Shown here: piece by piece, positions 27,317 to 38,078 of the stretch | Layout: each line of letters begins with the position of its first letter | Position numbering within the stretch: position 1 is the first letter of the stretch | DNA from: Shouchella lonarensis | GTDB lineage: Bacteria > Bacillota > Bacilli > Bacillales > Bacillaceae_D | NCBI RefSeq assembly: GCF_900096965.1 | Contig: NZ_FMYM01000014.1 | Coordinates: forward strand, 1 to 39,936 | Direction of reading: 5' to 3' | Length of the DNA: 39,936 bases | Translations under genes and position numbers: made by a program | The notes under the pieces: generated by a model | The model's database searches: none | What the model was told of the DNA's origin: nothing | Seen by the model: only the letters and a program-made list of their open reading frames with translations

Positions 27317-27335
27317 GGTCTTCTGTTGGGGAATG

Positions 27336-27378
27336 ATAAAAACTGCCTAGAAAATCCCCTACAGGATCTTTTAGGCAG
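27336..27378 (-). terminator. rho-independent terminator of metG
   Basis: Stem of 15 positions (27343-27378, one mismatch and one G-U pair; core CTGCCTA/TAGGCAG) followed by TTTTTAT on the minus strand, 16 bases after the metG stop codon. The tnpB element starts at the end of its T-run. Confidence 0.85.
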
Positions 27379-27393
27379 CATTTCTCTCTTACA

Positions 27394-29388
<1,995 letters not shown>

Positions 29389-29398
29389 TCATATAAAA

Positions 29399-29667
29399 AA
29401 CCCCTTCATCCGCAATCGGGACGAGAGGTTTGCTCACGTGGTACCACCCAACATTCCCTTGTTTTTATCTTATCATAAAACCAAGGCTTCCAGCCGATAA
29501 CGTCGGCACGCGCAACCCCCTAACTAAAAATCGCTCGAAGGTTGGATTCTCCCGGACCATATTCCAGAGCGTACCTGGCTGGCTTTCACCGATCCCAGCT
29601 CTCTAAAACAGATACTCTCTCTGTACTCATCCATTCAATGAATCAATCATTATTCACTAGCATTATG
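29399..29667 (-). promoter_or_regulatory. T-box riboswitch, Met specifier
   Basis: The canonical T-box TGGGTGGTACCACG is at 29437-29450 (minus strand), followed by a terminator hairpin (29399-29432, arms AACCTCTCGTCC and GGATGAAGGGGTT with a bulged A) and T-run. In stem I, GGAATATGGTCC at about 29554-29565 places ATG (29558-29560) as specifier codon, with an AGAGAG and GGTGAAAGCC segment upstream as usual. Uncharged tRNA-Met should stabilise the antiterminator and turn metG on. Confidence 0.93.
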
Positions 29668-29673
29668 AGCAAA

Positions 29674-29702
29674 AATATACCAAATCATACGTTCTCTGTC
29701 AA
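29674..29702 (-). promoter_or_regulatory. sigma-A promoter of the metG T-box transcript
   Basis: Minus strand TTGACA (29697-29702), 17 bases, TATATT (29674-29679). The herA stop codon TGA is inside the -35 hexamer. Confidence 0.85.
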
Positions 29703-31528
29703 GGACGATCATACAGTGTTGCAAATGGGGTCACTTCTTTTTTTAACTGTCCTTCCGTACAGAGACGATCCAGTTCCTTTTTCCACTCCGACACATCCCA
29801 AGACTTATTTGCTTGTTCATTTAATTGCCCAAGCTTTTGCATGACGTGCATATCTGCAAGAGGCAAAAAGTCCGCCAACGCACGCACAACGTCTTCATTG
29901 CCTTTCTCATGCATTTGTGCCAACTCGTCAAACGGATTTAGCGTATGCGGGCTTGTGGAATGAGCCATCCGTATTCGCACAGCCACTGTCCGTCCGATAA
30001 TAGCGGAAGAAACAAACACATCACCAGACCGTAAATATGGGAGACGTTTGCCTTCTTCCGCGGTTAAATCTGTTTCTTCTTTAATTGTTTGAATATCTGT
30101 TCCACGCACGGTTCGGAAAATGAATTTTGAATTGAGCTGTGCTGTAATCGTCTCATCTAACAGGGTCGGGCGCTGCGTCGCAAAAATTAAAAACGTCCCG
30201 TATTTCCTTCCTTCTTGCGCGATTTCTTTTAACATCCCTTTTGCCGGAGCATCATACCCTTTTGGTGCAAAATTATGCGCCTCATCGGTCACAACGACAA
30301 ACGGAGGAAAGAAAGTCGCTTGCTGCTGCTGGAGTTTCGCGTCTTTATATGCCCGCCGCTGTGTATAAAGGTTACCGATGACATAACTAGAAAACACTTG
30401 CAGTAGCCATACCGCGCCTTGAATGACAACCAATTTACCTGAATGAATCGCTTGTTCAATCGCACGAATATGATGTTGGAACAAACCAGCTTGATTGAGT
30501 CGGTTCCCCCGCCAATAAATGCCTTTTACTGAAGACGGTGGCAACGCCCCATACTGATCAAGCAATTTTTTGTATAGCTGGTACCGAGCAACCTCGTCGC
30601 GACTCATACCACCATCATGTAACAACGACTCCACTTTTTGCTTGCCCATATCTAATGCGTCCATTAAATGAGCAACGCGATCACTGAATGACTGATAACT
30701 GTCTTTGGGTTTATGAATGGTTTGGATAACATTCACCATCGGTTCAGATAACTGCGCTGCAGCACCGAGTAAACGCTCGACATCACGAGTAGATAAAGAT
30801 GAAAAATCGACCCCAACATCACGACCGATTTGAACAACTTCATATCGCGACACATACGCGTTTCCTTTTGCCGCATCTGTTTCTTTAGAAAAATTCATTT
30901 CAAAATGTGGGTCAAACACAAGCGTAGGGATATGTAATTTCATTAACTCCTCTAACATGACCCGCAAACCAAACGATTTTCCCGAGCCTGATCCTCCGAA
31001 CACACCAATATGCGGGTATTGTTGCATCGCCCGAATATCAAAAATGAACGGAATCCCATTTTGTGTGCGCAATTCTCCCTGTTCTTGTACCATAACGAGA
31101 TCATTTAATGCTGAAGGAATTGATTTATATACGAAGTCCGTCGATTTCACTTCACCAAGCACCATCCCTTGTTCAGGTGTGGTCGTAATAAGTAAGTGCT
31201 TGACCTCTGAAAACTGTGGGTGACGCACCGTTGCGCCTGTTTGAATAGGCGTCCCGGCTTCTTCAAACAAACGTACTTTTGCTAAATGAATATCATCTTG
31301 TCCAATATCATAACCAATTTGTTCCATCGTTTGCAAAACATCACGATCGACAAATCCTTTATCAAACCCCATTGGAATGTAACGATTATAAGAAAATGTC
31401 TCAACGACTTCCCCTTTAGGTTCCGCAAGCACGTTATCTTCAATGACCAACATCTCATTCATGCGGAATTTATGCGTTTTTGAGGCGACATGTACTTCCT
31501 GTTGCGTTGTAATTCCCACTACTTGCAT
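29699..31528 (-). CDS. herA: HerA-type hexameric ATPase/translocase
   Basis: A 609-residue HerA/FtsK-superfamily ATPase (DUF87/HAS-barrel type). The N-terminal ~140 residues form a beta-rich barrel-like part. Then come Walker A GGSGSGKS (178-185), Walker B VVVTDEAHNF (411-420), sensor FATQRP (449-454) and a probable arginine finger in SKFIFRT (467-473). HerA pumps DNA through its ring and, with NurA, degrades DNA ends; in archaea the pair resects breaks, and bacterial HerA also occurs in phage-defence systems. GAGGAGAG precedes the ATG. It lies 15 bases behind nurA, clearly co-transcribed. Confidence 0.88.
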   Translation of the reverse strand: MQVVGITTQQEVHVASKTHKFRMNEMLVIEDNVLAEPKGEVVETFSYNRYIPMGFDKGFVDRDVLQTMEQIGYDIGQDDIHLAKVRLFEEAGTPIQTGATVRHPQFSEVKHLLITTTPEQGMVLGEVKSTDFVYKSIPSALNDLVMVQEQGELRTQNGIPFIFDIRAMQQYPHIGVFGGSGSGKSFGLRVMLEELMKLHIPTLVFDPHFEMNFSKETDAAKGNAYVSRYEVVQIGRDVGVDFSSLSTRDVERLLGAAAQLSEPMVNVIQTIHKPKDSYQSFSDRVAHLMDALDMGKQKVESLLHDGGMSRDEVARYQLYKKLLDQYGALPPSSVKGIYWRGNRLNQAGLFQHHIRAIEQAIHSGKLVVIQGAVWLLQVFSSYVIGNLYTQRRAYKDAKLQQQQATFFPPFVVVTDEAHNFAPKGYDAPAKGMLKEIAQEGRKYGTFLIFATQRPTLLDETITAQLNSKFIFRTVRGTDIQTIKEETDLTAEEGKRLPYLRSGDVFVSSAIIGRTVAVRIRMAHSTSPHTLNPFDELAQMHEKGNEDVVRALADFLPLADMHVMQKLGQLNEQANKSWDVSEWKKELDRLCTEGQLKKEVTPFATLYDRP

Positions 31529-31543
31529 GAAGTTCTCTCCTCT

Positions 31544-32488
31544 CTAATACGGCCGATTTTGCCGCATAGCTGTAAACAATTTCTGCTTTACTGTGACGTC
31601 TATGTATTGTTCAATTAATCCCTCCATCAATTGATCAGTCACACGTACTTCACGATCAATATAATCCAACCACAACGGAATTCCACGCCCTTCTTTTGGC
31701 GTAAGTGTACATAAAATATCACCAACCACCTGTTGATCTTTTGCTTGCTCGGAAAGCATATCAAATCCCGTAATCGTCGGCGTTGATCCTAAACGCATCC
31801 AAGCTGACTGTAGTCCAGCTTTATGTTGGATATCCTTTATAAAAATCATCTCGTTTTGTTGTAAAACGCCAAATAACAAATCACGATCATATACATAAGC
31901 ATCACTAGCAACGTCAGCAAAAGCAGGCAATCGAATTAAATTTTCGGTCGTGATCTCTTCGGAAACACCAACGAGCCATGTCCCTCGTGCCAGCGCAAGT
32001 GTCACCAGTTGTGCCCATTCCTCCGGCGCATCAATACGATAATGATACAATGCGCCGTCCATCAACAATAACCCAATTTCTTCTTGCTCGAGCAATGTAT
32101 ACGCCGCTTCAAGCTCAAGCTTAGACAAAAGATAGGAACGCCGTTTTTGCTGCAATTGCTCTCGTTCTTCCAACAATGGCACATAAACATCAGAACGCGT
32201 GCAAGCAACCCCCGTTGTTGTTTTTGCAAGCGCTTGAAACACATATAATACATGTGGTGCGACACCTTGTGTTTGATTGACAGAACCATCTACAGCTGCA
32301 ACTTGACGCCCGCGTAATGTTTTTTTTAGTGCCACGTGTGAAAGCACTTGCATTTGATGCATATGTGTATCAGCAGCACGTAATTTTTGCCGTATCTCAT
32401 GCTGCGTGCGTGCTGTATACTTATACTTTTCCACTAATTGGTCATTCATTTGCTGCAGTTTAGAAACAAGCATTTGATTGATTTGCAT
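31544..32488 (-). CDS. nurA: NurA-domain nuclease
   Basis: A 314-residue NurA-fold nuclease. Key acidic residues stand at D67 in VAAVDGS and D144 in GLLLMDGALYHY. A Glu is available in the intervening LELEAAYTLLEQEE helix, and a C-terminal His/Tyr-bearing segment follows, as in the RNase H-like NurA active site. A coiled N-terminal helix (residues 1-60) precedes the fold. The ATG at 32486-32488 is chosen for AAGGAG about 10 bases upstream; the longer frame to 32524 lacks a ribosome site. It diverges from abrB and heads the nurA-herA operon. TATAGT just upstream may be a -10, without a clear -35. Confidence 0.85.
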   Translation of the reverse strand: MQINQMLVSKLQQMNDQLVEKYKYTARTQHEIRQKLRAADTHMHQMQVLSHVALKKTLRGRQVAAVDGSVNQTQGVAPHVLYVFQALAKTTTGVACTRSDVYVPLLEEREQLQQKRRSYLLSKLELEAAYTLLEQEEIGLLLMDGALYHYRIDAPEEWAQLVTLALARGTWLVGVSEEITTENLIRLPAFADVASDAYVYDRDLLFGVLQQNEMIFIKDIQHKAGLQSAWMRLGSTPTITGFDMLSEQAKDQQVVGDILCTLTPKEGRGIPLWLDYIDREVRVTDQLMEGLIEQYIDVTVKQKLFTAMRQNRPY

Positions 32489-32569
32489 AACGACACATCT
32501 CCTTGCCAAACTATATGAAACCACTACGCAAATTCTTTTTGCAAAATAGGCGTTTTACACAAAAAATAT

Positions 32570-32598
32570 TTGACTTGTTTTGGAAATATTGTTATTCT
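32570..32598 (+). promoter_or_regulatory. sigma-A promoter of abrB
   Basis: TTGACT (32570-32575), 17 bases, TATTCT (32593-32598), about 83 bases before the abrB start, leaving an untranslated leader of roughly 75 bases. Confidence 0.8.
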
Positions 32599-32681
32599 TA
32601 TTTTAAATGAAAAGGGTGTCAATCTAATAGCCGCCCGCATGTGCTACATTTACACCTAACACTATGAGGAGGAACAACAGC

Positions 32682-32966
32682 ATGAAGTCAACCGGAATCG
32701 TACGTAAAGTCGATGATTTAGGGCGTGTAGTCATTCCAATTGAGCTTAGGAGAACGCTAGATATTGCTGAGAAAGATGCGTTAGAGATTTATGTTGAGGA
32801 TGACCGCATTATCCTAAAGAAATACAAAGCAACAATGACGTGTCAAGTGACTGGTGAAGTATCTGATGATAACTTATCTTTAGCAAATGGTAAAATTGTA
32901 CTTAGCCCTCAAGGGGCACAAACCGTTATGGAACAATTACAAACATATGTTGCCGCTGCACGCTAA
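32682..32966 (+). CDS. abrB: Transition-state regulator AbrB
   Basis: A 94-residue AbrB, the global repressor of post-exponential and sporulation genes whose own gene is repressed by Spo0A~P in Bacillus. The N-terminal swapped-hairpin domain (MKSTGIVRKVDDLGRVVIPIELRRTLDIAEKDALEIYVEDDRIILKKYK) is typical, followed by CQVTGEVSDDNLSLANGKIVLS. The ATG at 32682 has GAGGAGG about 10 bases upstream; an in-frame ATG at 32664 precedes that site. It runs opposite to rsmI and nurA, the same unusual orientation as in B. subtilis. Confidence 0.96.
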   Translation: MKSTGIVRKVDDLGRVVIPIELRRTLDIAEKDALEIYVEDDRIILKKYKATMTCQVTGEVSDDNLSLANGKIVLSPQGAQTVMEQLQTYVAAAR

Positions 32967-32980
32967 TGTAAGCGCTAGAA

Positions 32981-33012
32981 AAAATCATACACAGGAAATT
33001 GTGTATGGTTTT
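32981..33012. terminator. bidirectional terminator between abrB and rsmI
   Basis: ATACACA/TGTGTAT core extended by G-C, G-U and A-T pairs, with A-run on one side and T-run on the other, between two convergent genes. It touches the rsmI stop codon. Confidence 0.85.
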
Positions 33013-33878
33013 TATTTGTCATTATGGTAACGTTGGTATACCTCTCTCTTCGGCAAAGCCCGGTCTTTGGCTACTTGCTTTAAAGCGTCTTTTTGAGGTT
33101 TTCCAAGCATAATATAATGATCGACGTGCTGACGTTCTGTCAATGACTGCCACCAACTTTCATCCTCTTTCACTTCACCTGTATATCCCTCAACGACGAT
33201 ACAAAATTCTCCTTTGACCGTCCCAACGTCACACCAAGTGAGCGCTTCAGCTAGCGTACCACGTTGATACTCCTCAAATTTCTTTGTTAATTCGCGTGCA
33301 ATAACAACACGTCGATCTCCGAAGACGTCATACATTGCACGCAGCGTTTCAGCTAATCGATGTGGTGCTTCATAAAATAATAGCGTTTGTTGTAAATGAG
33401 AGAGTGTCTCTAGCTGTTGTTGACGTATCTTTTTGTGCCGCTTTAAAAAACCGTGAAAATAAAATGTGTCACACGGCAATCCAGATGCCACAAGTGCTGT
33501 TAATGCGGCATTTGCACCGGGTAAAGAAATGACCTTTAAATCTTCTTCTAAACATAGCCGCACAAGATCCTCTCCTGGATCAGAGATGCCCGGCATTCCA
33601 GCATCACTCACGAGCGCTACTTGCAGCCCGTCATGCATCCGCTGCAAGAGCGCTGCACCTGCTTGTTGCTTATTATGTTCATGATAGCTTACAAGAGGTG
33701 TCGCGATTTCAAAGTGACTGCATAACTTTCGTGTCTGCCGTGTATCTTCTGCAGCAATGAAATCGACTTCCTGCAGCAGACGAACCGCGCGAAATGTCAT
33801 ATCTTCTAAATTGCCTAGTGGTGTTGGAACAAGATAAAGCGTTCCACCTGTTTGTTGAAAGCTTTTTTGCTCCTTCAT
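33012..33878 (-). CDS. rsmI: 16S rRNA (cytidine1402-2'-O)-methyltransferase RsmI
   Basis: A 288-residue SAM-dependent tetrapyrrole-methylase-fold enzyme that 2'-O-methylates C1402 in the ribosomal decoding centre. Signatures: LYLVPTPLGNLEDMTFRAVRLLQEVDFIAAEDTR, VALVSDAGMPGISDPGEDLVRLC, ISLPGANAALTALVASGLP and FYEAPHRL, then ARELTKKFEEY. The ATG at 33876-33878 overlaps the yazA stop (TGATG); GAGGAAGG is 7-8 bases upstream. A GTG one codon earlier is possible. Same neighbours as yabC of B. subtilis. Confidence 0.96.
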   Translation of the reverse strand: MKEQKSFQQTGGTLYLVPTPLGNLEDMTFRAVRLLQEVDFIAAEDTRQTRKLCSHFEIATPLVSYHEHNKQQAGAALLQRMHDGLQVALVSDAGMPGISDPGEDLVRLCLEEDLKVISLPGANAALTALVASGLPCDTFYFHGFLKRHKKIRQQQLETLSHLQQTLLFYEAPHRLAETLRAMYDVFGDRRVVIARELTKKFEEYQRGTLAEALTWCDVGTVKGEFCIVVEGYTGEVKEDESWWQSLTERQHVDHYIMLGKPQKDALKQVAKDRALPKREVYQRYHNDK

Positions 33879-34138
33879 CACTTGTCCTTCCTCTCCTCGA
33901 TATATCGTTCTTTTTGTTTACGTGTCAACTGCTTAAAGGCATATTCTGCTTGTAACGCGGCTGTCTTTGTCGCAAACACCTCATACCATACTAATGTAAA
34001 TGGCCCTCGTCCACGTGTGTACTTCGCTGCTTTTCCTGCTTCGTGCAATGTCATGCGTTTTGTCAAATCAGTCGTATAACCTGCGTACCAACTTCCATCA
34101 CAGCACGCAAGGACATACATCACATGTCCAGATTGCAT
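33878..34138 (-). CDS. yazA: GIY-YIG domain protein YazA
   Basis: An 86-residue single-domain GIY-YIG nuclease-fold protein. Seen: YVLACCDGSWYAGYTTDLTKRMTLHEAGKAAKYTRGRGPFTLVWYE, containing the YVL and AGYT version of the GIY-YIG core, the downstream conserved Arg and the catalytic-type Glu. Substrate is unknown for this small subfamily. It overlaps trmN6 by 19 bases and rsmI by one, in the fixed yabB-yazA-yabC order. AAGGAG lies 5 bases before the ATG. Confidence 0.92.
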   Translation of the reverse strand: MQSGHVMYVLACCDGSWYAGYTTDLTKRMTLHEAGKAAKYTRGRGPFTLVWYEVFATKTAALQAEYAFKQLTRKQKERYIEERKDK

Positions 34139-34869
34139 AAATACTCCTTTTGAAATGCCTTTGTGTATTTTCCGTTTTCTTCATATACAACAAGCGGTGG
34201 CATACATTGAAGACCAGCTTTGCCGCCTTTCACCGCCTCCACTAACACAATGTTCGCATCACGATTGGCATGAGGGTGACAAAAGCGGATCCGCTTTGGC
34301 TCTAACTCGTTATCCCGCATGAGCGACATCACCTCAAACAATCTCTCTGGTCGATGTACAAGCGCTAGCTTCCCTCCATGTTTCAAGGCAAAACAACTCG
34401 CTTGAATCACATCTTGCAACGTACAAGCAAGCTCATGACGCGCCAACGCTTTGTGACGGTTGTCTTTTATATATTCACCTTGATGAACCGGAAAATAAGG
34501 TGGATTACATGTCACAACATCATAACCATTTTTCTTTACAAATGCAGACACACTTCTGACATCGCCACATCGTGCTGTCATACGTGATTGTAATTGATTT
34601 ACTAATATATTCCGTTCAGCCATATGGTGCAAGCGCTCTTGTAATTCCAGTAACGTAATATGACCTTTTGTTCGTGTGGACAACACAAGTCCAACGACAC
34701 CGTTGCCACTACACAAATCAAGCATTTGACCTAGCTCGGACGGTACACGGACAAACCTCCCTAACAATATTGCATCCATTGCATAGGAGAACACATCGGG
34801 ACTCTGAATAATCGACATCGTTGTCCCAGCAATTTTATCACTGCGCTCTCCCTCATAAAGCTTTCCCAT
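34120..34869 (-). CDS. trmN6: tRNA1(Val) (adenine37-N6)-methyltransferase-like protein (YabB)
   Basis: A 249-residue class I SAM-dependent methyltransferase of the TrmN6/YabB group. The SAM site MLDLCSGNGVVGLVLS and the catalytic N6-adenine motif NPPYF (VVTCNPPYFPVHQGEY) are present, as is LCTLQDVIQASCFALKHGGKLALVHRPERL. By family it methylates A37 of tRNA-Val; the exact target in this lineage is inferred. The start at 34869 (MGKLYEGERSDKI) follows AAGGAG by 5 bases; the frame upstream to 34941 overlaps yabA and is not conserved. Confidence 0.92.
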   Translation of the reverse strand: MGKLYEGERSDKIAGTTMSIIQSPDVFSYAMDAILLGRFVRVPSELGQMLDLCSGNGVVGLVLSTRTKGHITLLELQERLHHMAERNILVNQLQSRMTARCGDVRSVSAFVKKNGYDVVTCNPPYFPVHQGEYIKDNRHKALARHELACTLQDVIQASCFALKHGGKLALVHRPERLFEVMSLMRDNELEPKRIRFCHPHANRDANIVLVEAVKGGKAGLQCMPPLVVYEENGKYTKAFQKEYLCNLDM

Positions 34870-34894
34870 GTGAACTCCTTTTGATCTTATGCTT

Positions 34895-35236
34895 CTATTT
34901 TTGATGGAGGAAAGATAGACAAAACAAACAATCATCACCATCTGGTCGAATACTACCGTAATGCGTATTACAAATATGGAACCCTTCTTGATACAAACGA
35001 GCCAAATTTTCGTGTCCTTCTCCTACCAATTGCTCACTTGGTGCCTTCCGCATCGGAGGACGCTTTTGCTCTTCTGGTTCAAGGCGCTTACGTAAATGCT
35101 CATTCTCTACGTGCAAACCATGATTTTCTTCGATTAAATAGGCCAGTTGCTCTTTTAATTCCTTTAACTCATCATGTAGCTCACTAATTCGCTCCTCCAT
35201 ACTAGAGACTCGCGTGAATATGGCTTTCTTGTCCAT
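34895..35236 (-). CDS. yabA: Replication initiation control protein YabA
   Basis: A 113-residue YabA, which binds DnaA and DnaN to limit re-initiation of replication in Firmicutes. The N-terminal coiled coil ([44 protein letters not shown], about 9-52) drives tetramerisation. The C-terminal zinc module has [26 protein letters not shown], with the His/Cys ligands intact. The ATG at 35234-35236 is used because GAGGTG is 6 bases upstream; a GTG at 35245 is inside that site. Between ricT and trmN6, as usual. Confidence 0.96.
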   Translation of the reverse strand: MDKKAIFTRVSSMEERISELHDELKELKEQLAYLIEENHGLHVENEHLRKRLEPEEQKRPPMRKAPSEQLVGEGHENLARLYQEGFHICNTHYGSIRPDGDDCLFCLSFLHQK

Positions 35237-35249
35237 GTTATTCACCTCA

Positions 35250-36080
35250 TTATTCCGTTACTTTTGAAGTGATTTTCTCTATATTAATTAACTCATCAAA
35301 AGCATACTCCAGTGTATGTTGTTCTTCCGTCACTTGCACTTGTACCATACGATCCAGCAAATTTAAACCAACCACTTTTCCTTTTCCATCAGGTGTTTTA
35401 ATCCATTGTCCAATATCGGGTAATTCTCTTTTAGCTTGTTCATAGGTGTCATTTTCATACTTTAAACAACACATCAATCGTCCACACAAACCAGAGATCT
35501 TGGCTGGATTTAAAGATAAATTTTGATCTTTCGCCATTTTGATTGACACTGGCTCAAAGTCCCCTAAAAATGTTGAACAACAAAGCATACGCCCACATGG
35601 ACCAATGCCCCCCAACATTTTCGCCTCATCACGTACACCAATTTGACGTAATTCAATTCTCGTACGAAAAATACCTGCCAAATCCTTTACTAAACCCCGA
35701 AAATCTATACGACCATCTGCAGTAAAATAAAACAAGACCTTATTGCGATCAAATGTATATTCAACTTCAACAAGACGCATTTCTAATTGATGTGATTTAA
35801 TCTTCTTTTGACAAACAGTAAAAGCTTGTTCTGCTAAAACCTCGTTTTCAGCTGTCGTTTGTTTGTCTTCTTCTGTTGCTACCCGCATAATTTCTTTCAA
35901 TGGTAACACCACATCAGCATCATGAACCAACTTTGGTGGAACCACAACATGCCCATACTCAATGCCACGTGACGTTTCAACAATAACAGCGTCATTTACA
36001 GCAACTTGAAAAGTGCCGGGAGAGAAATAATATATTCTGCCCGCCTTTTTAAAACGAACTCCTACAACCTCGTGCAACAC
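35250..36080 (-). CDS. ricT: RicT (YaaT), PSP1-domain subunit of the Ric complex
   Basis: A 276-residue PSP1 protein. With RicA and RicF it forms an iron-sulfur complex that helps RNase Y mature operon mRNAs and promotes Spo0A phosphorylation, biofilm and competence. The cysteine motifs expected to hold a [4Fe-4S] cluster are present: [53 protein letters not shown] (about 158-208). The start codon is GTG directly after the holB stop codon, with GGAGG 5 bases upstream, so translation is coupled to holB. Confidence 0.95.
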   Translation of the reverse strand: MLHEVVGVRFKKAGRIYYFSPGTFQVAVNDAVIVETSRGIEYGHVVVPPKLVHDADVVLPLKEIMRVATEEDKQTTAENEVLAEQAFTVCQKKIKSHQLEMRLVEVEYTFDRNKVLFYFTADGRIDFRGLVKDLAGIFRTRIELRQIGVRDEAKMLGGIGPCGRMLCCSTFLGDFEPVSIKMAKDQNLSLNPAKISGLCGRLMCCLKYENDTYEQAKRELPDIGQWIKTPDGKGKVVGLNLLDRMVQVQVTEEQHTLEYAFDELINIEKITSKVTE

Positions 36081-37073
36081 TTAGCCCTCCTGTATCTTAA
36101 ATAATAGCCTTTCCATCACGAGTTGAATTGGCACATTAGCGTTAAGATGCCTTTTTGCCTCCATGACATGTTCTACTCCTCGACTAATTTGTTGCGTTGA
36201 TGTAGATCGTGCGATTTGCGCAAACACTTGCAGCTGATCCACATAAACAAGCCCTTTTTCTTTCCCTATTTTCATATATAAAAAGTCTTTTAACCATAAA
36301 AAGATCATCTCAAGCCCTAACTGTTGTTGAAATCGTTCTTTCAACAATGGTAACCACTTGTCTGACAGTGTCAAAAAAGCATGATCGCGCTTTAAATACA
36401 CTTCTTTCATTAATTGTAACACTACACCCCTTGCTTGAAAAGACCAGTCTCCATCTGTCACCTCTTTTATAAGCGCCGTGTTACCAGTTAAAGCCGCCAG
36501 AAAATGGGCATGTCGTTCTTCTACACCTGCCTTCATCCATTGTGCCACCATATTTTCATGAGAAGGAGCCAAAAAGTTGATTTGCTGTGTCCTAGAAAGC
36601 AAGGTTGATAAAACTGCTTCCCGATTTTCAGTTAATAATATTGCCAGTGTCCCTTGCGTGGGCTCTTCTAGAAATTTAAGTAAGCTATTGATGGCGCTCG
36701 CTGTCATCTTATCTACATCATGAATGATATACACTTTTTTTTGAGATTCCATTCCCCTATAAGAGAATTCCTTTTGCAAAGCAGTTACTTGCTCTTTCTT
36801 AATCGTCTGTTTATCCACTGTCATTTTATGCAGGTCAGGGTGATTGCCATGATCAATGCGCATACAATCTTTACATACTTGACAAGGATCCACACCTGTT
36901 GCTTGCCTGCAAAGAAAACGCTTTGCCATGTATATCGCCATGGCACTTTTCCCACTACCGGCAGGTCCGTTGAATAAGTATGCATGTGATAAACGATCCT
37001 TTTTGAGACTAGCTATGAGAAATGGCACAACCCTCGGCTGCGCCATTTCTAAGTCCTGCCATGTTTGCTGCAT
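36081..37073 (-). CDS. holB: DNA polymerase III subunit delta'
   Basis: A 330-residue clamp-loader stator. Visible: AYLFNGPAGSGKSAMAIYMAKRFLC (Walker A, about 32-56), a zinc module C-x8-C-x2-C-x2-C (CRQATGVDPCQVCKDC), KVYIIHDVDKM and LLKFLEEPTQGTLAILLTENREAVLSTLLSRTQQINF. It shares its fold with dnaX at the other end of the window, and both proteins work in the same complex. The ATG at 37071-37073 is preferred, 6 bases after AGGTG. It follows darA by 15 bases: yaaR, which separates them in B. subtilis, is missing. Confidence 0.95.
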   Translation of the reverse strand: MQQTWQDLEMAQPRVVPFLIASLKKDRLSHAYLFNGPAGSGKSAMAIYMAKRFLCRQATGVDPCQVCKDCMRIDHGNHPDLHKMTVDKQTIKKEQVTALQKEFSYRGMESQKKVYIIHDVDKMTASAINSLLKFLEEPTQGTLAILLTENREAVLSTLLSRTQQINFLAPSHENMVAQWMKAGVEERHAHFLAALTGNTALIKEVTDGDWSFQARGVVLQLMKEVYLKRDHAFLTLSDKWLPLLKERFQQQLGLEMIFLWLKDFLYMKIGKEKGLVYVDQLQVFAQIARSTSTQQISRGVEHVMEAKRHLNANVPIQLVMERLLFKIQEG

Positions 37074-37088
37074 ATACGTCACCTGCTC

Positions 37089-37433
<345 letters not shown>

Positions 37434-37451
37434 TTAAATTTACATGATCCA

Positions 37452-38078
37452 TTATAAAACACTATCGATATGAATCATCACATTCTTAATGACTTTCGGG
37501 AGAGGCTCACTTGCATCAATCATTTTAATACGATCACAATGTTTGTTAGCTAATGTCTCATAACCAGCTTTCACCTGTTCATGAAAATATAATTTTTCGT
37601 GGTCAAGACGGTTCCGTTCACGCCCTTGATCTTTTTCAATCCGCGTCAATCCAACAGACGGATCTAGAGAAAAATACAATGTTAGTTCAGGCATATACGA
37701 CTCAACTGCAAACATATTGATTGCCCGGACCTCTTCTACGCCAATTTCTCTTGCATAACCTTGATAAGCAAGACTAGAGTCAATGAAACGATCACATAAA
37801 ACAATCTGTCCACGTTGAAGCGCTGGTACAATTTTTTTCATTAAGTGTTCCCGTCTTGCCGCTGCATAGAGTAAAGCCTCTGTGCGCTCATCCATGTCTA
37901 TATCATGTGTATGCAAAAGAAGCGCTCTAATTCTTTCTGCTAATAAGACCCCGCCTGGTTCGCGTGTGCATACAACTTCGTAACCCCGTTCTTTCAACTG
38001 TTGTTCAACACTCATTAACACCGTTGTCTTCCCAGCACCTTCCCCACCTTCAACTGTAATGAACGTTCCTTTTTTCAT
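37452..38078 (-). CDS. tmk: Thymidylate kinase
   Basis: A 208-residue dTMP kinase making dTDP for DNA synthesis. P-loop VEGGEGAGKTTVL (about 8-20), the DR-type and substrate motifs REPGGVLLAERIRALLL and CDRFIDSSLAYQGYAREIG, and the lid-region RERNRLDHE are present. Its ATG overlaps the stop of the decarboxylase-family gene by 4 bases (ATGA), with GGAGAG 6 bases upstream. It belongs to the csfB-yaaO-tmk-darA-holB run. Confidence 0.97.
   Translation of the reverse strand: MKKGTFITVEGGEGAGKTTVLMSVEQQLKERGYEVVCTREPGGVLLAERIRALLLHTHDIDMDERTEALLYAAARREHLMKKIVPALQRGQIVLCDRFIDSSLAYQGYAREIGVEEVRAINMFAVESYMPELTLYFSLDPSVGLTRIEKDQGRERNRLDHEKLYFHEQVKAGYETLANKHCDRIKMIDASEPLPKVIKNVMIHIDSVL

Larger units (their letters stand above)
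25881..27335 (-). mobile_element. IS200/IS605-type element with tnpB only
   Basis: About 1455 bases. On the minus strand the left end has a subterminal hairpin (27288-27316) and the right end a structured non-coding segment ending GTAGTTCAA. No tnpA is present, so movement would need a transposase supplied from elsewhere. The left boundary is placed after TTTAT (27336-27340) as a candidate target motif, which is itself part of the metG terminator T-run. The right boundary is five bases past the stop codon of the small membrane-protein gene. Both boundaries are inferred to within a few bases; no direct repeats are expected in this family. Confidence 0.75.
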
